Notes: generated from the sequence alone by a model not told the origin. Positions 1 through 6,636 are shown, counted from the first letter of the stretch. The stretch is 7,135 nucleotides of DNA from Bacteroidales bacterium UBA3868 (GCA_002392325.1 DGGS01000233.1:1-7135); one strand, 5' to 3'. Made by a program: numbers and translations.

Positions 1-27
1 TAGTTCATAGTCATAGTTCATAGTTCA
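1..27. repeat. Imperfect TAGTTCA heptamer tandem repeat, cut by window edge
   Basis: Four consecutive heptamer-like units are visible: TAGTTCA at 1-7, TAGTCA (one T missing) at 8-13, TAGTTCA at 14-20 and TAGTTCA at 21-27. The array may extend to the left beyond the window. It ends 13 bases before the ispE start codon and is followed by a pyrimidine-rich stretch. A short tandem array this close to a start codon could vary in copy number. It lies outside the reading frame, and stop codons within it (for example TAG at 8-10) close the ispE frame upstream. Confidence 0.7.
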
Positions 28-40
28 AATTCCCCTCCCC

Positions 41-811
41 ATGCCCACCTCCCTCGTCAATTGCAAAATTAACCTCGGACTGAACATTATCCGAAAACGG
101 GATGACGGGTTCCACGATTTGCAAACCGTGTTCTATCCTACGGATGCGTTTTCCGACCTTTTGTCTTTGGAACCGATTGCTGGTGGGCTTGAGTTTGTAT
201 GCGACAGTGCGCAAGATATCGGTCCGGACAGCGACAATCTTTGTGTGAAGGCATTTCGATTGCTGGAGCGCGATTTCGGTGTTCAGGGTGTGCGTCTCCG
301 TTTGGAGAAGCATATCCCTACCGGTGCGGGTCTGGGTGGCGGTTCCGCCGATGCGGCGTTTGTGCTGAAAATGCTGACTGAACAGTTTAAATTACCCTTG
401 GATAATGTGGACCTCAAGCAATATGCCGCGCAACTCGGCAGTGATGTGCCGTTTTTCATCGACAACAAACCGGCATTCGCCGAAGGAAGAGGCGAGATAA
501 TGACGCCCGTTGACCTGGATCTTTCCGCATACAATATTATTATTGAAAAACCGGAGGTGTCGGTTTCCACGCGCGAGGCCTACGCGCATGTGCGCCCACA
601 CGAGTCCGATGTGAACTTCGCGGAAGTGGTGCACAATGTGCCCGTGCACGAGTGGAAAAAGTATCTCTATAATGATTTCGAGGATTCGGTTTTCCCAAAA
701 TATCCCCAAATTGCGGAAATCAAACGCAAGTTTTACGAATCAGGCGCTTTCTACGCCGCCATGTCGGGTAGCGGCTCGGCAGTGTTCGGAATCTTTCCGA
801 AAGCACGCTAA
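41..811 (+). CDS. ispE: 4-diphosphocytidyl-2-C-methyl-D-erythritol kinase (IspE)
   Basis: This cytosolic GHMP-family kinase phosphorylates the 2-hydroxyl of CDP-methylerythritol with ATP in the MEP (non-mevalonate) pathway to IPP and DMAPP. The 256-residue product shows the family signatures in order. The N-terminal substrate motif KINLGL starts at residue 9, with K9 at the place of the catalytic lysine. The glycine-rich ATP loop PTGAGLGGGSADAA spans 93-106. GSDVPFF has D135 at the place of the catalytic aspartate. The C-terminal GHMP motif MSGSGSAVFGIF spans 241-252. The start at 41 is forced, because in-frame stops lie just upstream and homologues begin only a few residues before KINLGL. 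The region before the start is C-rich and has no Shine-Dalgarno site. The protein ends only four residues after FGIF, whereas most relatives continue for some 15-30 residues. Its stop codon overlaps that of the convergent gtrA gene. The assignment is firm. Confidence 0.96.
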   Translation: MPTSLVNCKINLGLNIIRKRDDGFHDLQTVFYPTDAFSDLLSLEPIAGGLEFVCDSAQDIGPDSDNLCVKAFRLLERDFGVQGVRLRLEKHIPTGAGLGGGSADAAFVLKMLTEQFKLPLDNVDLKQYAAQLGSDVPFFIDNKPAFAEGRGEIMTPVDLDLSAYNIIIEKPEVSVSTREAYAHVRPHESDVNFAEVVHNVPVHEWKKYLYNDFEDSVFPKYPQIAEIKRKFYESGAFYAAMSGSGSAVFGIFPKAR

Positions 812-1302
812 TATTTCAGAATCAGAAACAGGACCAATTCCACTATCAGTACCCCGACGAGGCAGAACCAATGCCATCTTTTGGCTTTGTCCGTATAGAC
901 AAAGTGTTTGTTTAATATGTAGTTCAGCAAACCAACCGGAATTGCCATTAGCGTGATGTTCAGATAGTTATTACTGCTCCCAAAATGCTCCAGCAGCGCA
1001 ATGCCACCAATGTTCAGCAAGTAAGTGAACGAGGTGACCATCAGAAAACGGAAAAGCAGTTTGTTATTCTTGTTTTTGAACACCAAAATGCCGTAGGTCT
1101 TGAAGTTGAATAAGATGCTGACGATGGTGGCCAGGAAATTGGAGATGATATACGCATGGTTGATTTTGAGCAGATGCTCAAAGATGAACAGGAACACGTA
1201 GTTAATAAACAATCCGAACCCGGTGTTCAGTATGGCGGTAAGAATGAAACGGATAAACTGGGGGGTGAATATCTTGTGGTATAATGTTTTTAATTTCTCC
1301 AT
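808..1302 (-). CDS. GtrA family multi-span membrane protein
   Basis: The 164-residue product is very hydrophobic and fits the GtrA-like family (PF04138). That family comprises small inner-membrane proteins with four helices, thought to help move or use undecaprenyl-linked sugars in O-antigen, teichoic acid or other surface glycan modification. Predicted spans are at about 16-41, 49-70, 84-104 and 115-133, with typical family signatures: FIRF before span 1, NF-x-TYG-x-LVF after span 2 and LNY-x-LNK-x-FVY after span 4. A further hydrophobic stretch at about 145-163 (WHWFCLVGVLIV and on) would be a fifth, C-terminal span. The gene lies 14 bases after the large secreted-protein gene on the same strand and is probably cotranscribed with it. 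No glycosyltransferase is adjacent in the window, so the substrate cannot be inferred. It could also be a generic small flippase-like protein. Confidence 0.85.
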   Translation of the reverse strand: MEKLKTLYHKIFTPQFIRFILTAILNTGFGLFINYVFLFIFEHLLKINHAYIISNFLATIVSILFNFKTYGILVFKNKNNKLLFRFLMVTSFTYLLNIGGIALLEHFGSSNNYLNITLMAIPVGLLNYILNKHFVYTDKAKRWHWFCLVGVLIVELVLFLILKY

Positions 1303-1316
1303 CGGCAGTGTTTTTC

Positions 1317-4139
1317 TTATCGAATAACGGTAATAGAACCGTGATAATCAACGGTTTTCACTTTCCCCTTGTAATAGAAGGAGTAATAGTAAACCCCGTC
1401 GCTGAGGTTGCTGGCGTCAAAGTACTGTGAACCTTTGGTGATGTTTCCGTCTATCGAGTAGGTGTCGTAATTCTTGGCGTGATACACGGATTTGCCCCAC
1501 CGGTCATAAATGAACAATTCGTTGCTCCTGAATTGATCGGGATCTTCGGGATTGTAATTTGTGTTCAGATTCTGAATGGCAAAGCAGTCGTTGACATTAT
1601 CCCCATTGGGGGTGATGATGTTCGGGAAGATGAGGTCGTCCTCAATGACCACAGTATGGGTGATTTGGCTGGAGCAGTTTTGCTGGCTGCTCATGGTCAA
1701 TGTCACATCGTAATCGCCCCAGGAGGCGTAGGTGTGGTCGGGCGAGAAATTTGAGGAGTCGGTGGTGCCGTCGCCAAAATCCCAGACAAACCCAAGGCCG
1801 CCGTCTCCGAGCATGGTGGAGTCCGCGTAGTTGTGGAAATGGATGGTGCCTCCACTCTCTTGAAACAAGGATATTTCGGGCGAGGACGCAAACTCGGCGA
1901 TGGGTTTGTGATAGATATGCAGGCAGTTCCATTTGTACAGTGAGTCGGCGCATCCCTCTGGGGTGCTGACACGGAGATAGACAGAGTAGGTGCCCGGTTC
2001 TTCAATGGTGAAAACGGGATTTTTGTTGGGGGAGGCGTAGGCCAGTGAACCGTCTTCCCTAAGGATAGACCATTCGTACTGGTAATCCGGGTTGTCAGCC
2101 GTGGTAAGGTCGGTCATTCGTATGGTGGCAGGCGTGCACCCGCTGGTGTCGTTGAGGGTGAAATCCGCATGGGGCACTTCCAGCACCTCCATGTGGATGG
2201 TGTCGCTGCCGTAACAGGTCAAATTGAAAGTGGTGTCGGTAGTGGCGATAAATACGGAATAGTCGCCGGAACTAACCACCTCAATATCAGGTGTGTTGTC
2301 GCCAGTATTCCAAAAATACTCGGTGTTGGGGGCATCATAATGGGAGGCGATGATGGTGCGGTCGCCATAGCAGGTGTTGAAATCCTCGCCTAATTCGGGC
2401 TTCGGGGATCGCACCACATGCAATGGCACAACGGTATCGTAGGCACAACCGAATTCGTCCACCACAACAGCGGTGTAGGGGATATCACCATCCTGATCCG
2501 GGATGACATACATGCAGTTGGCTCCCGGTCCAACCAGATAGGTGGTGTCAATGTTGACGGCGTATGACCAGTTTTGGGGCAGTAGGCGAGGGTCTAGGGC
2601 GATTTCCCATTCGTGCAGATACCCGTTGTCGTTGGTCCACAGGTCCTGTATTTCAATGTACCAGTTGCCGTTCAGCGGACAACCCACCATGCCCGCGAAA
2701 CTCTCGTTGGGATGGTAAATCTGTGTCATGTTGGCCACATTGCTCGAATCAATCACATACGAGTATGTGCCGTCGTCCCACATGGGATTGTAGATGTAAT
2801 GCACATTGACGGGCTCGTAGCAGTAACCGTAGGTGCCGTTGGCATATTGATAGCCCAATGTCGTATTGTTTGACCAAACATAATTCCAGGCCTCGCCCAT
2901 GGGGTTTTGGGCAGGGTTGCAGCTGGTTACTTCCTGCAACCGGTTGGCGCGCCCCAGGTTCGTTCGGAAATTGTGCGTTATGCCGCCCCAACCGTCATTC
3001 TGGTAGTCGGGCACGATGCGGCAGGAGCTACCGTTAGGGCAGAACAGCTTGATGCGGATGTCCTCAATGGCGGAGTGCTCCATCTTGATGCGGACAAAGA
3101 GGATGTCGTTGGCGTTGGTGATGGTGGCGGTGGGCGCGAAAGAGGTGAAGTTCACATATGAACGGTAGTAGTATCCGTAGGGTGGGCAACTGATGCCGTC
3201 GGGCAGGAATACGGTGTCCAGAACGCCCAGTGAGGTGATTTGTTCGCTGCCCACGGAGTCGAGCTGAAGATAGGAAATCTGGTCGTAGCCCACGGTCAGA
3301 TCCAAACGCTGGCCGCTGCACACGGTAGGCAACGGACTGGTGTTGCGGATGGGATTTTTGGAGGTGCGCACGCGGAAGGTGATGGGAATCAGCGACAGAC
3401 ACTGCGTCTGATCGGCAGCGCTGATGGACACATCGTATCCTCTCCCCGGTGTGAAATAGTAATCCACCGAATGGCCTCCGATGCTGTCTATCTCTTCCAA
3501 GTCAAAGTCCCATAAGAAAGTGGTTTGGTTGTCGGATTGATGATAACTGAAGTCATTGTCGGGATAGACACCGTTCACACTGAAATGGAGCGTGTCGTAT
3601 GGGCATAGGTCGATGTAATAATAGCCGTCGTCGGGGTCCAGACGCGGAAGATGCGAGCAGTTTGCAGAGTCGATCTCAAGCGTGATGCGCTGGCATGGGG
3701 CTATACAGCTGGTACGGATTTCAAAGCCGGTGCCTACACCCGAAGCGTCGGAGGTGAATTGCAAAGTGATGGCCCCTGTGTTGTTTTGAATTGTGGCCGC
3801 ATATCGGAAAGTGCCGGTGACATCGTAGTTGCTGTTGTTGATTTTGTGCAAGACAGGACCAGTGGTTCCCACGCCATCGTATATGGTGAGCGTGTCGGTG
3901 GTGTCAATGTCCAAATCGGTGATTTCCACCATAACGCACCCGTTGTTGGGGTCGTTAGACAGAATGGTTAAGGTCTCATTGACATTGGAAGCATAATTCC
4001 CATTCAATCCACCATCATCATAAATAATTATGTTACAATTTGTTACGGATTGCTGCGAACCCATCAAAACCACGGATTGGGCGTATGAGCCCAAGGCGCA
4101 AACAAACCATATGAACAAAAATGCGAATGCTCTTCTCAT
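1317..4139 (-). CDS. Secreted CUB/P-domain/PKD protein with T9SS type B sorting domain
   Basis: This 940-residue exported protein is probably displayed on the surface or released by the type IX secretion system. A signal peptide covers about 1-20 (MRR, a hydrophobic core, then a likely cut after SYA before Q21). A CUB-like domain lies at about 35-145 (YDDGG, LTIYDG, LQFTSD, GFEI). A PKD-like region follows at about 150-258. A proprotein-convertase P-like domain lies at about 330-517 (IEDIRIKLFCPNG near 358-370; GNWYIEIQD near 491-499; LHEWEIAL at 508-515). An Ig-like segment lies at about 540-655 (CYGD, YFWNTGDNTPDI, SGDYSV). Two PKD domains lie at about 656-745 and 746-832, the second with the textbook WDFGDGTT at 786-793. 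The C-terminal gliding-motility/CHU_C domain covers about 838-940 (FPNIITPNGDNVND, IYDRWGK, LSDGVYYY). There are 23 cysteines, suggesting disulfides. I see no protease catalytic motif, so a structural, adhesive or ligand-binding role is more likely than catalysis. gtrA follows 14 bases downstream. Confidence 0.9.
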   Translation of the reverse strand: MRRAFAFLFIWFVCALGSYAQSVVLMGSQQSVTNCNIIIYDDGGLNGNYASNVNETLTILSNDPNNGCVMVEITDLDIDTTDTLTIYDGVGTTGPVLHKINNSNYDVTGTFRYAATIQNNTGAITLQFTSDASGVGTGFEIRTSCIAPCQRITLEIDSANCSHLPRLDPDDGYYYIDLCPYDTLHFSVNGVYPDNDFSYHQSDNQTTFLWDFDLEEIDSIGGHSVDYYFTPGRGYDVSISAADQTQCLSLIPITFRVRTSKNPIRNTSPLPTVCSGQRLDLTVGYDQISYLQLDSVGSEQITSLGVLDTVFLPDGISCPPYGYYYRSYVNFTSFAPTATITNANDILFVRIKMEHSAIEDIRIKLFCPNGSSCRIVPDYQNDGWGGITHNFRTNLGRANRLQEVTSCNPAQNPMGEAWNYVWSNNTTLGYQYANGTYGYCYEPVNVHYIYNPMWDDGTYSYVIDSSNVANMTQIYHPNESFAGMVGCPLNGNWYIEIQDLWTNDNGYLHEWEIALDPRLLPQNWSYAVNIDTTYLVGPGANCMYVIPDQDGDIPYTAVVVDEFGCAYDTVVPLHVVRSPKPELGEDFNTCYGDRTIIASHYDAPNTEYFWNTGDNTPDIEVVSSGDYSVFIATTDTTFNLTCYGSDTIHMEVLEVPHADFTLNDTSGCTPATIRMTDLTTADNPDYQYEWSILREDGSLAYASPNKNPVFTIEEPGTYSVYLRVSTPEGCADSLYKWNCLHIYHKPIAEFASSPEISLFQESGGTIHFHNYADSTMLGDGGLGFVWDFGDGTTDSSNFSPDHTYASWGDYDVTLTMSSQQNCSSQITHTVVIEDDLIFPNIITPNGDNVNDCFAIQNLNTNYNPEDPDQFRSNELFIYDRWGKSVYHAKNYDTYSIDGNITKGSQYFDASNLSDGVYYYSFYYKGKVKTVDYHGSITVIR

Positions 4140-4159
4140 AATTTATTTTATGTGAAATG

Positions 4160-4167
4160 CAAAAATA
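4160..4167 (-). promoter_or_regulatory. Candidate Bacteroidota -7 element for the secreted-protein gene
   Basis: Read leftward, the sequence is TATTTTTG, an exact match to the Bacteroidota sigma-ABfr -7 consensus TAnnTTTG. It lies 20 bases before the ATG at 4139, which would give an mRNA leader of roughly 15 bases. I find no convincing TTTG -33 element at the expected distance upstream, and the region is AT-rich, so a chance match is possible. Confidence 0.45.
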
Positions 4168-4239
4168 TAAAAATCAATATAAATACTTTAGTTTGGTCTC
4201 TTTTTTTTAAGAGAAAAATAATTTGTTTGTAATGAATGT

Positions 4240-4266
4240 TTTGATATCAAAAAAAACATATATTTG
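4240..4266 (+). promoter_or_regulatory. Bacteroidota-type promoter for the DUF177-rpmF operon
   Basis: TATATTTG at 4259-4266 matches the -7 consensus TAnnTTTG exactly. A TTTG at 4240-4243 can serve as the -33 element, but the 15-base gap is a little shorter than the usual spacing of about 19-21. The start codon at 4286 lies 19 bases after the -7 element, so the leader would be short, about 13-15 bases, and A-rich. The element lies inside the open frame that extends upstream of 4286, which argues for the 4286 start. Confidence 0.65.
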
Positions 4267-4285
4267 CAACCCAAAAATTCAAACG

Positions 4286-4834
4286 ATGGATATAAAGGAC
4301 TTAAAGGAGCAATTTAAGCTTCGGTTATCCGGAGTTGAAGATGGAACTTATTGTTATTCAATAGAATGCAATAAAGAGTTCTTTGAGTTGGCTGAAATTT
4401 CCGATGTCCGCGACGGTGATGTGCATTTGCGGGTTGAAATGAAAAAAACTGAGAAATTGGTGGATTTGAACTGCCATTTCGAAGGGGAAGTGGTGGCTCC
4501 TTGCGACCGTTGTCTGCTTCCGGTCACCATCCCGATGGATTTTGACACCCGTCTGATTGTCAAACTGGTGCCTGCTGTGGAAGAAGGGGAGAATGAGGAT
4601 GACGATGACATCTGGGTGATGGATGAGAACACTTACGAACTGGACATTTTCCACTTCGTCTATGAATCCATCTTCCTTGCGCTGCCGCATCGCATTGTCC
4701 ATGAGGATGATGAGGACGGTAACCCGACCTGTGATCCGGAGGTGATGAGGAAATTGGAGGAGATGGAACATTCTCAGGCCGAAAAAGAACCCGATCCGAG
4801 ATGGGATGCGTTGAAGAATTTGAAATTTGATTAA
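4286..4834 (+). CDS. DUF177 (YceD) family protein, likely 23S rRNA accumulation/ribosome-related
   Basis: The 182-residue acidic protein belongs to the DUF177/YceD family (PF02620), which in bacteria and plastids is linked to 23S rRNA accumulation and is almost always encoded just before rpmF. The family hallmark, a two-cysteine motif CDRCL preceded by GEV, is at residues 73-77. A conserved C-terminal segment DPRWDALKNL lies at 170-179. An acidic linker at about 99-108 separates the two halves. I chose the ATG at 4286 over an in-frame ATG at 4223 because a perfect -7 promoter element lies between them and because the extra 21 residues do not look like the family. rpmF follows 21 bases downstream, so the two form an operon. 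The cysteine pair could bind metal, but that is not established. The molecular role is inferred from the family. Confidence 0.9.
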   Translation: MDIKDLKEQFKLRLSGVEDGTYCYSIECNKEFFELAEISDVRDGDVHLRVEMKKTEKLVDLNCHFEGEVVAPCDRCLLPVTIPMDFDTRLIVKLVPAVEEGENEDDDDIWVMDENTYELDIFHFVYESIFLALPHRIVHEDDEDGNPTCDPEVMRKLEEMEHSQAEKEPDPRWDALKNLKFD

Positions 4835-4855
4835 AAACTATAAAATTTAGATATT

Positions 4856-5044
4856 ATGCCGAATCCTAAAAGAAGACACTCAGCAATGAGAAGAGATAAG
4901 AGAAGAGCAAACGATTTCATTACTGCTCCTCAGTTGACGACTTGCAGCCATTGTGGCGCCCCCATCCTGACTCACCGTATTTGTCCGGAATGTGGTTACT
5001 ACAGAGGCAAACAAGCCATCGAAGTAAGCGGTGCCGCTCAGTAA
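4856..5044 (+). CDS. rpmF: 50S ribosomal protein L32
   Basis: The 62-residue basic protein is a component of the large ribosomal subunit. The N-terminal MPNPKRRHS followed by an arginine/lysine-rich stretch is the L32 signature for rRNA contacts. A zinc ribbon follows, formed by C30-x2-C33 and C43-x2-C46, and the conserved GYYRG lies at 47-51. All four cysteines are present, so this is the zinc-binding (C+) form. The start follows an A/T-rich leader with no Shine-Dalgarno site, as usual in this phylum. It is the second gene of the DUF177-rpmF unit and is followed by a hairpin terminator. In many Bacteroidota fabH comes next, but here the following gene is rdgB. The length is normal for the family. 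Confidence 0.97.
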   Translation: MPNPKRRHSAMRRDKRRANDFITAPQLTTCSHCGAPILTHRICPECGYYRGKQAIEVSGAAQ

Positions 5045-5078
5045 CAGGCGGTTACCCAATTTTTTTACACTTAAGGTT

Positions 5079-5108
5079 AGATGACATAAGCAATTATGCC
5101 ATCTTTTT
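5079..5108 (+). terminator. Rho-independent-like terminator after rpmF
   Basis: An 11-base left arm (AGATGACATAA, 5079-5089) and right arm (TTATGCCATCT, 5094-5104) pair with a single A/C mismatch (5084/5099). They close a GCAA loop (5090-5093) of the GNRA tetraloop class, and the run of T at 5105-5108 begins just after the stem. It lies 34 bases after the rpmF stop codon and 11 bases before the likely rdgB start. The stem is fairly AT-rich and the T-tract short, so termination may be partial. Partial termination would let some transcripts continue into rdgB. Confidence 0.65.
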
Positions 5109-5119
5109 CTGTTTATATT

Positions 5120-5707
5120 ATGGACATGATTTTCGCTACTCATAACGAACATAAAACCCAGGAGGCACGTGCCATCCTGGGTGAGGAATGGAACCTGAAA
5201 AACCTGCGTGAAATCGGCTGTATGGAAGAAATTCCCGAAACCGCCAACACCCTGCAAGGCAATGCTTTGCAGAAAGTCCAATATGTGGTGGAGCATTACC
5301 ACACCAACTGCTTCGCCGATGACACAGGACTGGAAGTGGAAGCGCTGTATGGTGCCCCTGGCGTCTATTCCGCCCGTTATGCCGGCGAGCATTGCACCTA
5401 TCAGGACAATGTGAACAAATTGCTGGCCGAGATGAAAGGCATGACCAATCGCAAGGCCTGCTTCAAGACGGTGGTGGCATTGGTGTTGGATGGCGAGACA
5501 CATCTTTTTGAAGGTCGCGTTGATGGGCAGATCATCGAGGAACCGCGCGGAACCGCCGGCTTCGGCTACGACCCCGTTTTTATGCCCGATGGCTACGACC
5601 AGACCTTCGCTGAAATGGGCGATGCGGAGAAAAACAGCATCAGCCATCGTGGCCGCGCAATGCGGAAACTGATTGATTTTTTGAAAGATAAAACGGCGGA
5701 AAAATAG
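5120..5707 (+). CDS. rdgB: Non-canonical purine NTP pyrophosphatase (RdgB/HAM1 family)
   Basis: This cytosolic enzyme hydrolyses dITP, ITP and XTP to the monophosphate and pyrophosphate, keeping deaminated purines out of DNA and RNA. With the start at 5120 it has 195 residues, the normal family length. Visible motifs are MIFATHNEHK at 3-12 (usual form TNNxxK), ETANTLQGNAL at 40-50, FADDTGLEVEAL at 65-76 containing the catalytic and metal-binding aspartates (D67/D68), GFGYDPVF at 147-154 and SISHRGRAM at 173-181 for base recognition. An in-frame ATG at 5096 exists, but it lies inside the right arm of the terminator hairpin and adds residues the family lacks. ATG 5126 is an equally plausible alternative start. 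I see no TAnnTTTG promoter directly upstream. The gene converges on merR with a gap of six bases. Confidence 0.95.
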   Translation: MDMIFATHNEHKTQEARAILGEEWNLKNLREIGCMEEIPETANTLQGNALQKVQYVVEHYHTNCFADDTGLEVEALYGAPGVYSARYAGEHCTYQDNVNKLLAEMKGMTNRKACFKTVVALVLDGETHLFEGRVDGQIIEEPRGTAGFGYDPVFMPDGYDQTFAEMGDAEKNSISHRGRAMRKLIDFLKDKTAEK

Positions 5708-5713
5708 TCGGCT

Positions 5714-6091
5714 TTAATCCAACTCTTTTTTGATTTTCAGTAGCATCTCCTTGATTTCTGTAAGGGATGCGATGATGGTGGCGTTATCGGCCTCTTGGAT
5801 GAAATTGTTCTTCAGGGCGTCGCGTGCGCCTTGGATTGTGTACCCCTTCACCTTGGTCAGGTAGTGGATGGTGCGGATGAGCGCGATGTCGTTCTTGGAG
5901 AAGAAACGGTCGCCTTTCTTGTTCTTGCGGGGCTTCAGCACATCGAATTCCTTTTCCCAATAGCGGAGAGTGGAGGCGGGGAGTTGGAAAATCTCGCAGG
6001 TTTCCCCCATGCTGTAATACAGTTTTTCCTTCGAATCAAACGATTCAGGCAGCGGCATGTAATCCGGATTGTCGATAAGGTCTGTGGTCAT
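5714..6091 (-). CDS. MerR family transcriptional regulator
   Basis: The 125-residue protein is mostly one MerR-type winged helix-turn-helix. YYSMGETCEIFQLPASTLRYWEKEF (starting at about 25) is the recognition HTH with its characteristic TLRYWE. RKNKKGDRFFSKNDIALI (55-72) is the wing region, and VKGYTIQGAR (81-90) completes the domain. A short amphipathic helix at about 105-125 could be the dimerising coiled coil. There is no cysteine-rich metal site and no C-terminal drug-binding domain, so no effector can be named. It belongs to a type of stand-alone small MerR proteins common in Bacteroidota, whose targets I do not know. Its ATG overlaps the smpB stop codon (TAATG), implying cotranscription and translational coupling. 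Confidence 0.9.
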   Translation of the reverse strand: MTTDLIDNPDYMPLPESFDSKEKLYYSMGETCEIFQLPASTLRYWEKEFDVLKPRKNKKGDRFFSKNDIALIRTIHYLTKVKGYTIQGARDALKNNFIQEADNATIIASLTEIKEMLLKIKKELD

Positions 6092-6552
6092 TATTCGTCC
6101 TCCTGTTGTTTTCTGCGGCGCTCATCTTTCTCTTTGATGCTTTCGCGTTTGTCGTATAATTTTTTGCCCTTGGCCAAGGAGATGTCCAATTTGGCATATC
6201 CGTTTTCATTGATCCACAGCAGGGTAGGCACGATGGTGAAACCGCGCTCGTTGAGTTTGGACAGCAGTTTGCGGATCTCTTTCTTGTTCAGCAGCAGCTT
6301 GCGGTCGCGCTTCGGCTGGTGGTTGTTGTAACTGCCGTTGGCGTACTCGCTCACATGCATGTTGTGGACCCACAGCTCGTTGTTCACGAACGAGCAGTAT
6401 GAGTCCGTGATGTTGGCACGACCCGCGCGGATGGACTTGATCTCCGTGCCGGTCAGCACGATGCCGGCTGTGTAGGAAGTGAGCAGAAAGTACTGGTACT
6501 CCGCCTTCCGGTTCTTGATTTCAATCTGTGTGGGATTTGTATTCTTACTCAT
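6091..6552 (-). CDS. smpB: SsrA-binding protein SmpB
   Basis: SmpB binds tmRNA (SsrA) and accompanies it to stalled ribosomes for trans-translation. The 153-residue product has the normal length. Motifs are KNRKAEYQY at 13-21, [18 protein letters not shown] at 30-47, [23 protein letters not shown] at 66-88 (tmRNA-contacting surface), and [17 protein letters not shown] at 127-143. The last of these is the basic C-terminal tail that enters the decoding site and mRNA channel. I chose ATG 6552 (MSKNTNP) rather than an in-frame ATG at 6642. The 30 extra residues do not resemble SmpB, and the likely -7 promoter element lies between the two. The tmRNA gene itself is not in the window. merR follows with a one-base overlap. 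Confidence 0.96.
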   Translation of the reverse strand: MSKNTNPTQIEIKNRKAEYQYFLLTSYTAGIVLTGTEIKSIRAGRANITDSYCSFVNNELWVHNMHVSEYANGSYNNHQPKRDRKLLLNKKEIRKLLSKLNERGFTIVPTLLWINENGYAKLDISLAKGKKLYDKRESIKEKDERRRKQQEDE

Positions 6553-6567
6553 AATTTCGTTCGGCTG

Positions 6568-6575
6568 CAAAAGTA
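6568..6575 (-). promoter_or_regulatory. Candidate -7 promoter element for smpB-merR
   Basis: Read leftward, the sequence is TACTTTTG, an exact TAnnTTTG match, ending 15 bases before the smpB ATG at 6552. The leader would be only about 10 bases. No clear TTTG -33 element is seen at the expected distance. An identical element in the opposite orientation lies at 6629-6636. Confidence 0.55.
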
Positions 6576-6628
6576 CAAAAAAAGCGGTGCATCTCACCCG
6601 GATGATGTGAAATTTGGGAAATATTGTG

Positions 6629-6636
6629 TACTTTTG
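6629..6636 (+). promoter_or_regulatory. Candidate -7 promoter element for the P-loop NTPase gene
   Basis: TACTTTTG matches TAnnTTTG exactly and lies 48 bases before the ATG at 6685, implying a leader of roughly 40-45 bases. The TTTG at 6613-6616 is only 12 bases upstream, too close for a normal -33 element, so support rests on the -7 match and its position in a divergent intergenic region. Confidence 0.5.

Noticed and set aside
1..27. CRISPR array or IS end
   Set aside because: The units are seven bases and contiguous, with no spacers and no transposase nearby.
790..956. Frameshifted continuation of ispE
   Set aside because: I looked in the frame running from 636 to 956 for the missing IspE tail. 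The translation does not resemble IspE, and the region codes for GtrA on the other strand.
4197..4214. TCTCTT and AAGAGA inverted repeat around a T-run
   Set aside because: A six-base AT-rich stem in an AT-rich divergent promoter region is expected by chance, and no gene ends there.
5041..5055. GTAAC/GTTAC hairpin over the rpmF stop codon, with a T-run downstream
   Set aside because: The stem is only five base pairs and the T-run starts several bases later. The hairpin at 5079-5108 is a much better terminator.
4880..5647. A 255-codon open frame on the minus strand opposite rpmF and rdgB
   Set aside because: It spans two firmly identified genes and the terminator between them, and its translation resembles no family I know. 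It is an antisense shadow.
5795..6331. A 178-codon open frame on the plus strand
   Set aside because: It lies opposite merR and smpB, both of which have clear family motifs. The translation is low in recognisable structure.
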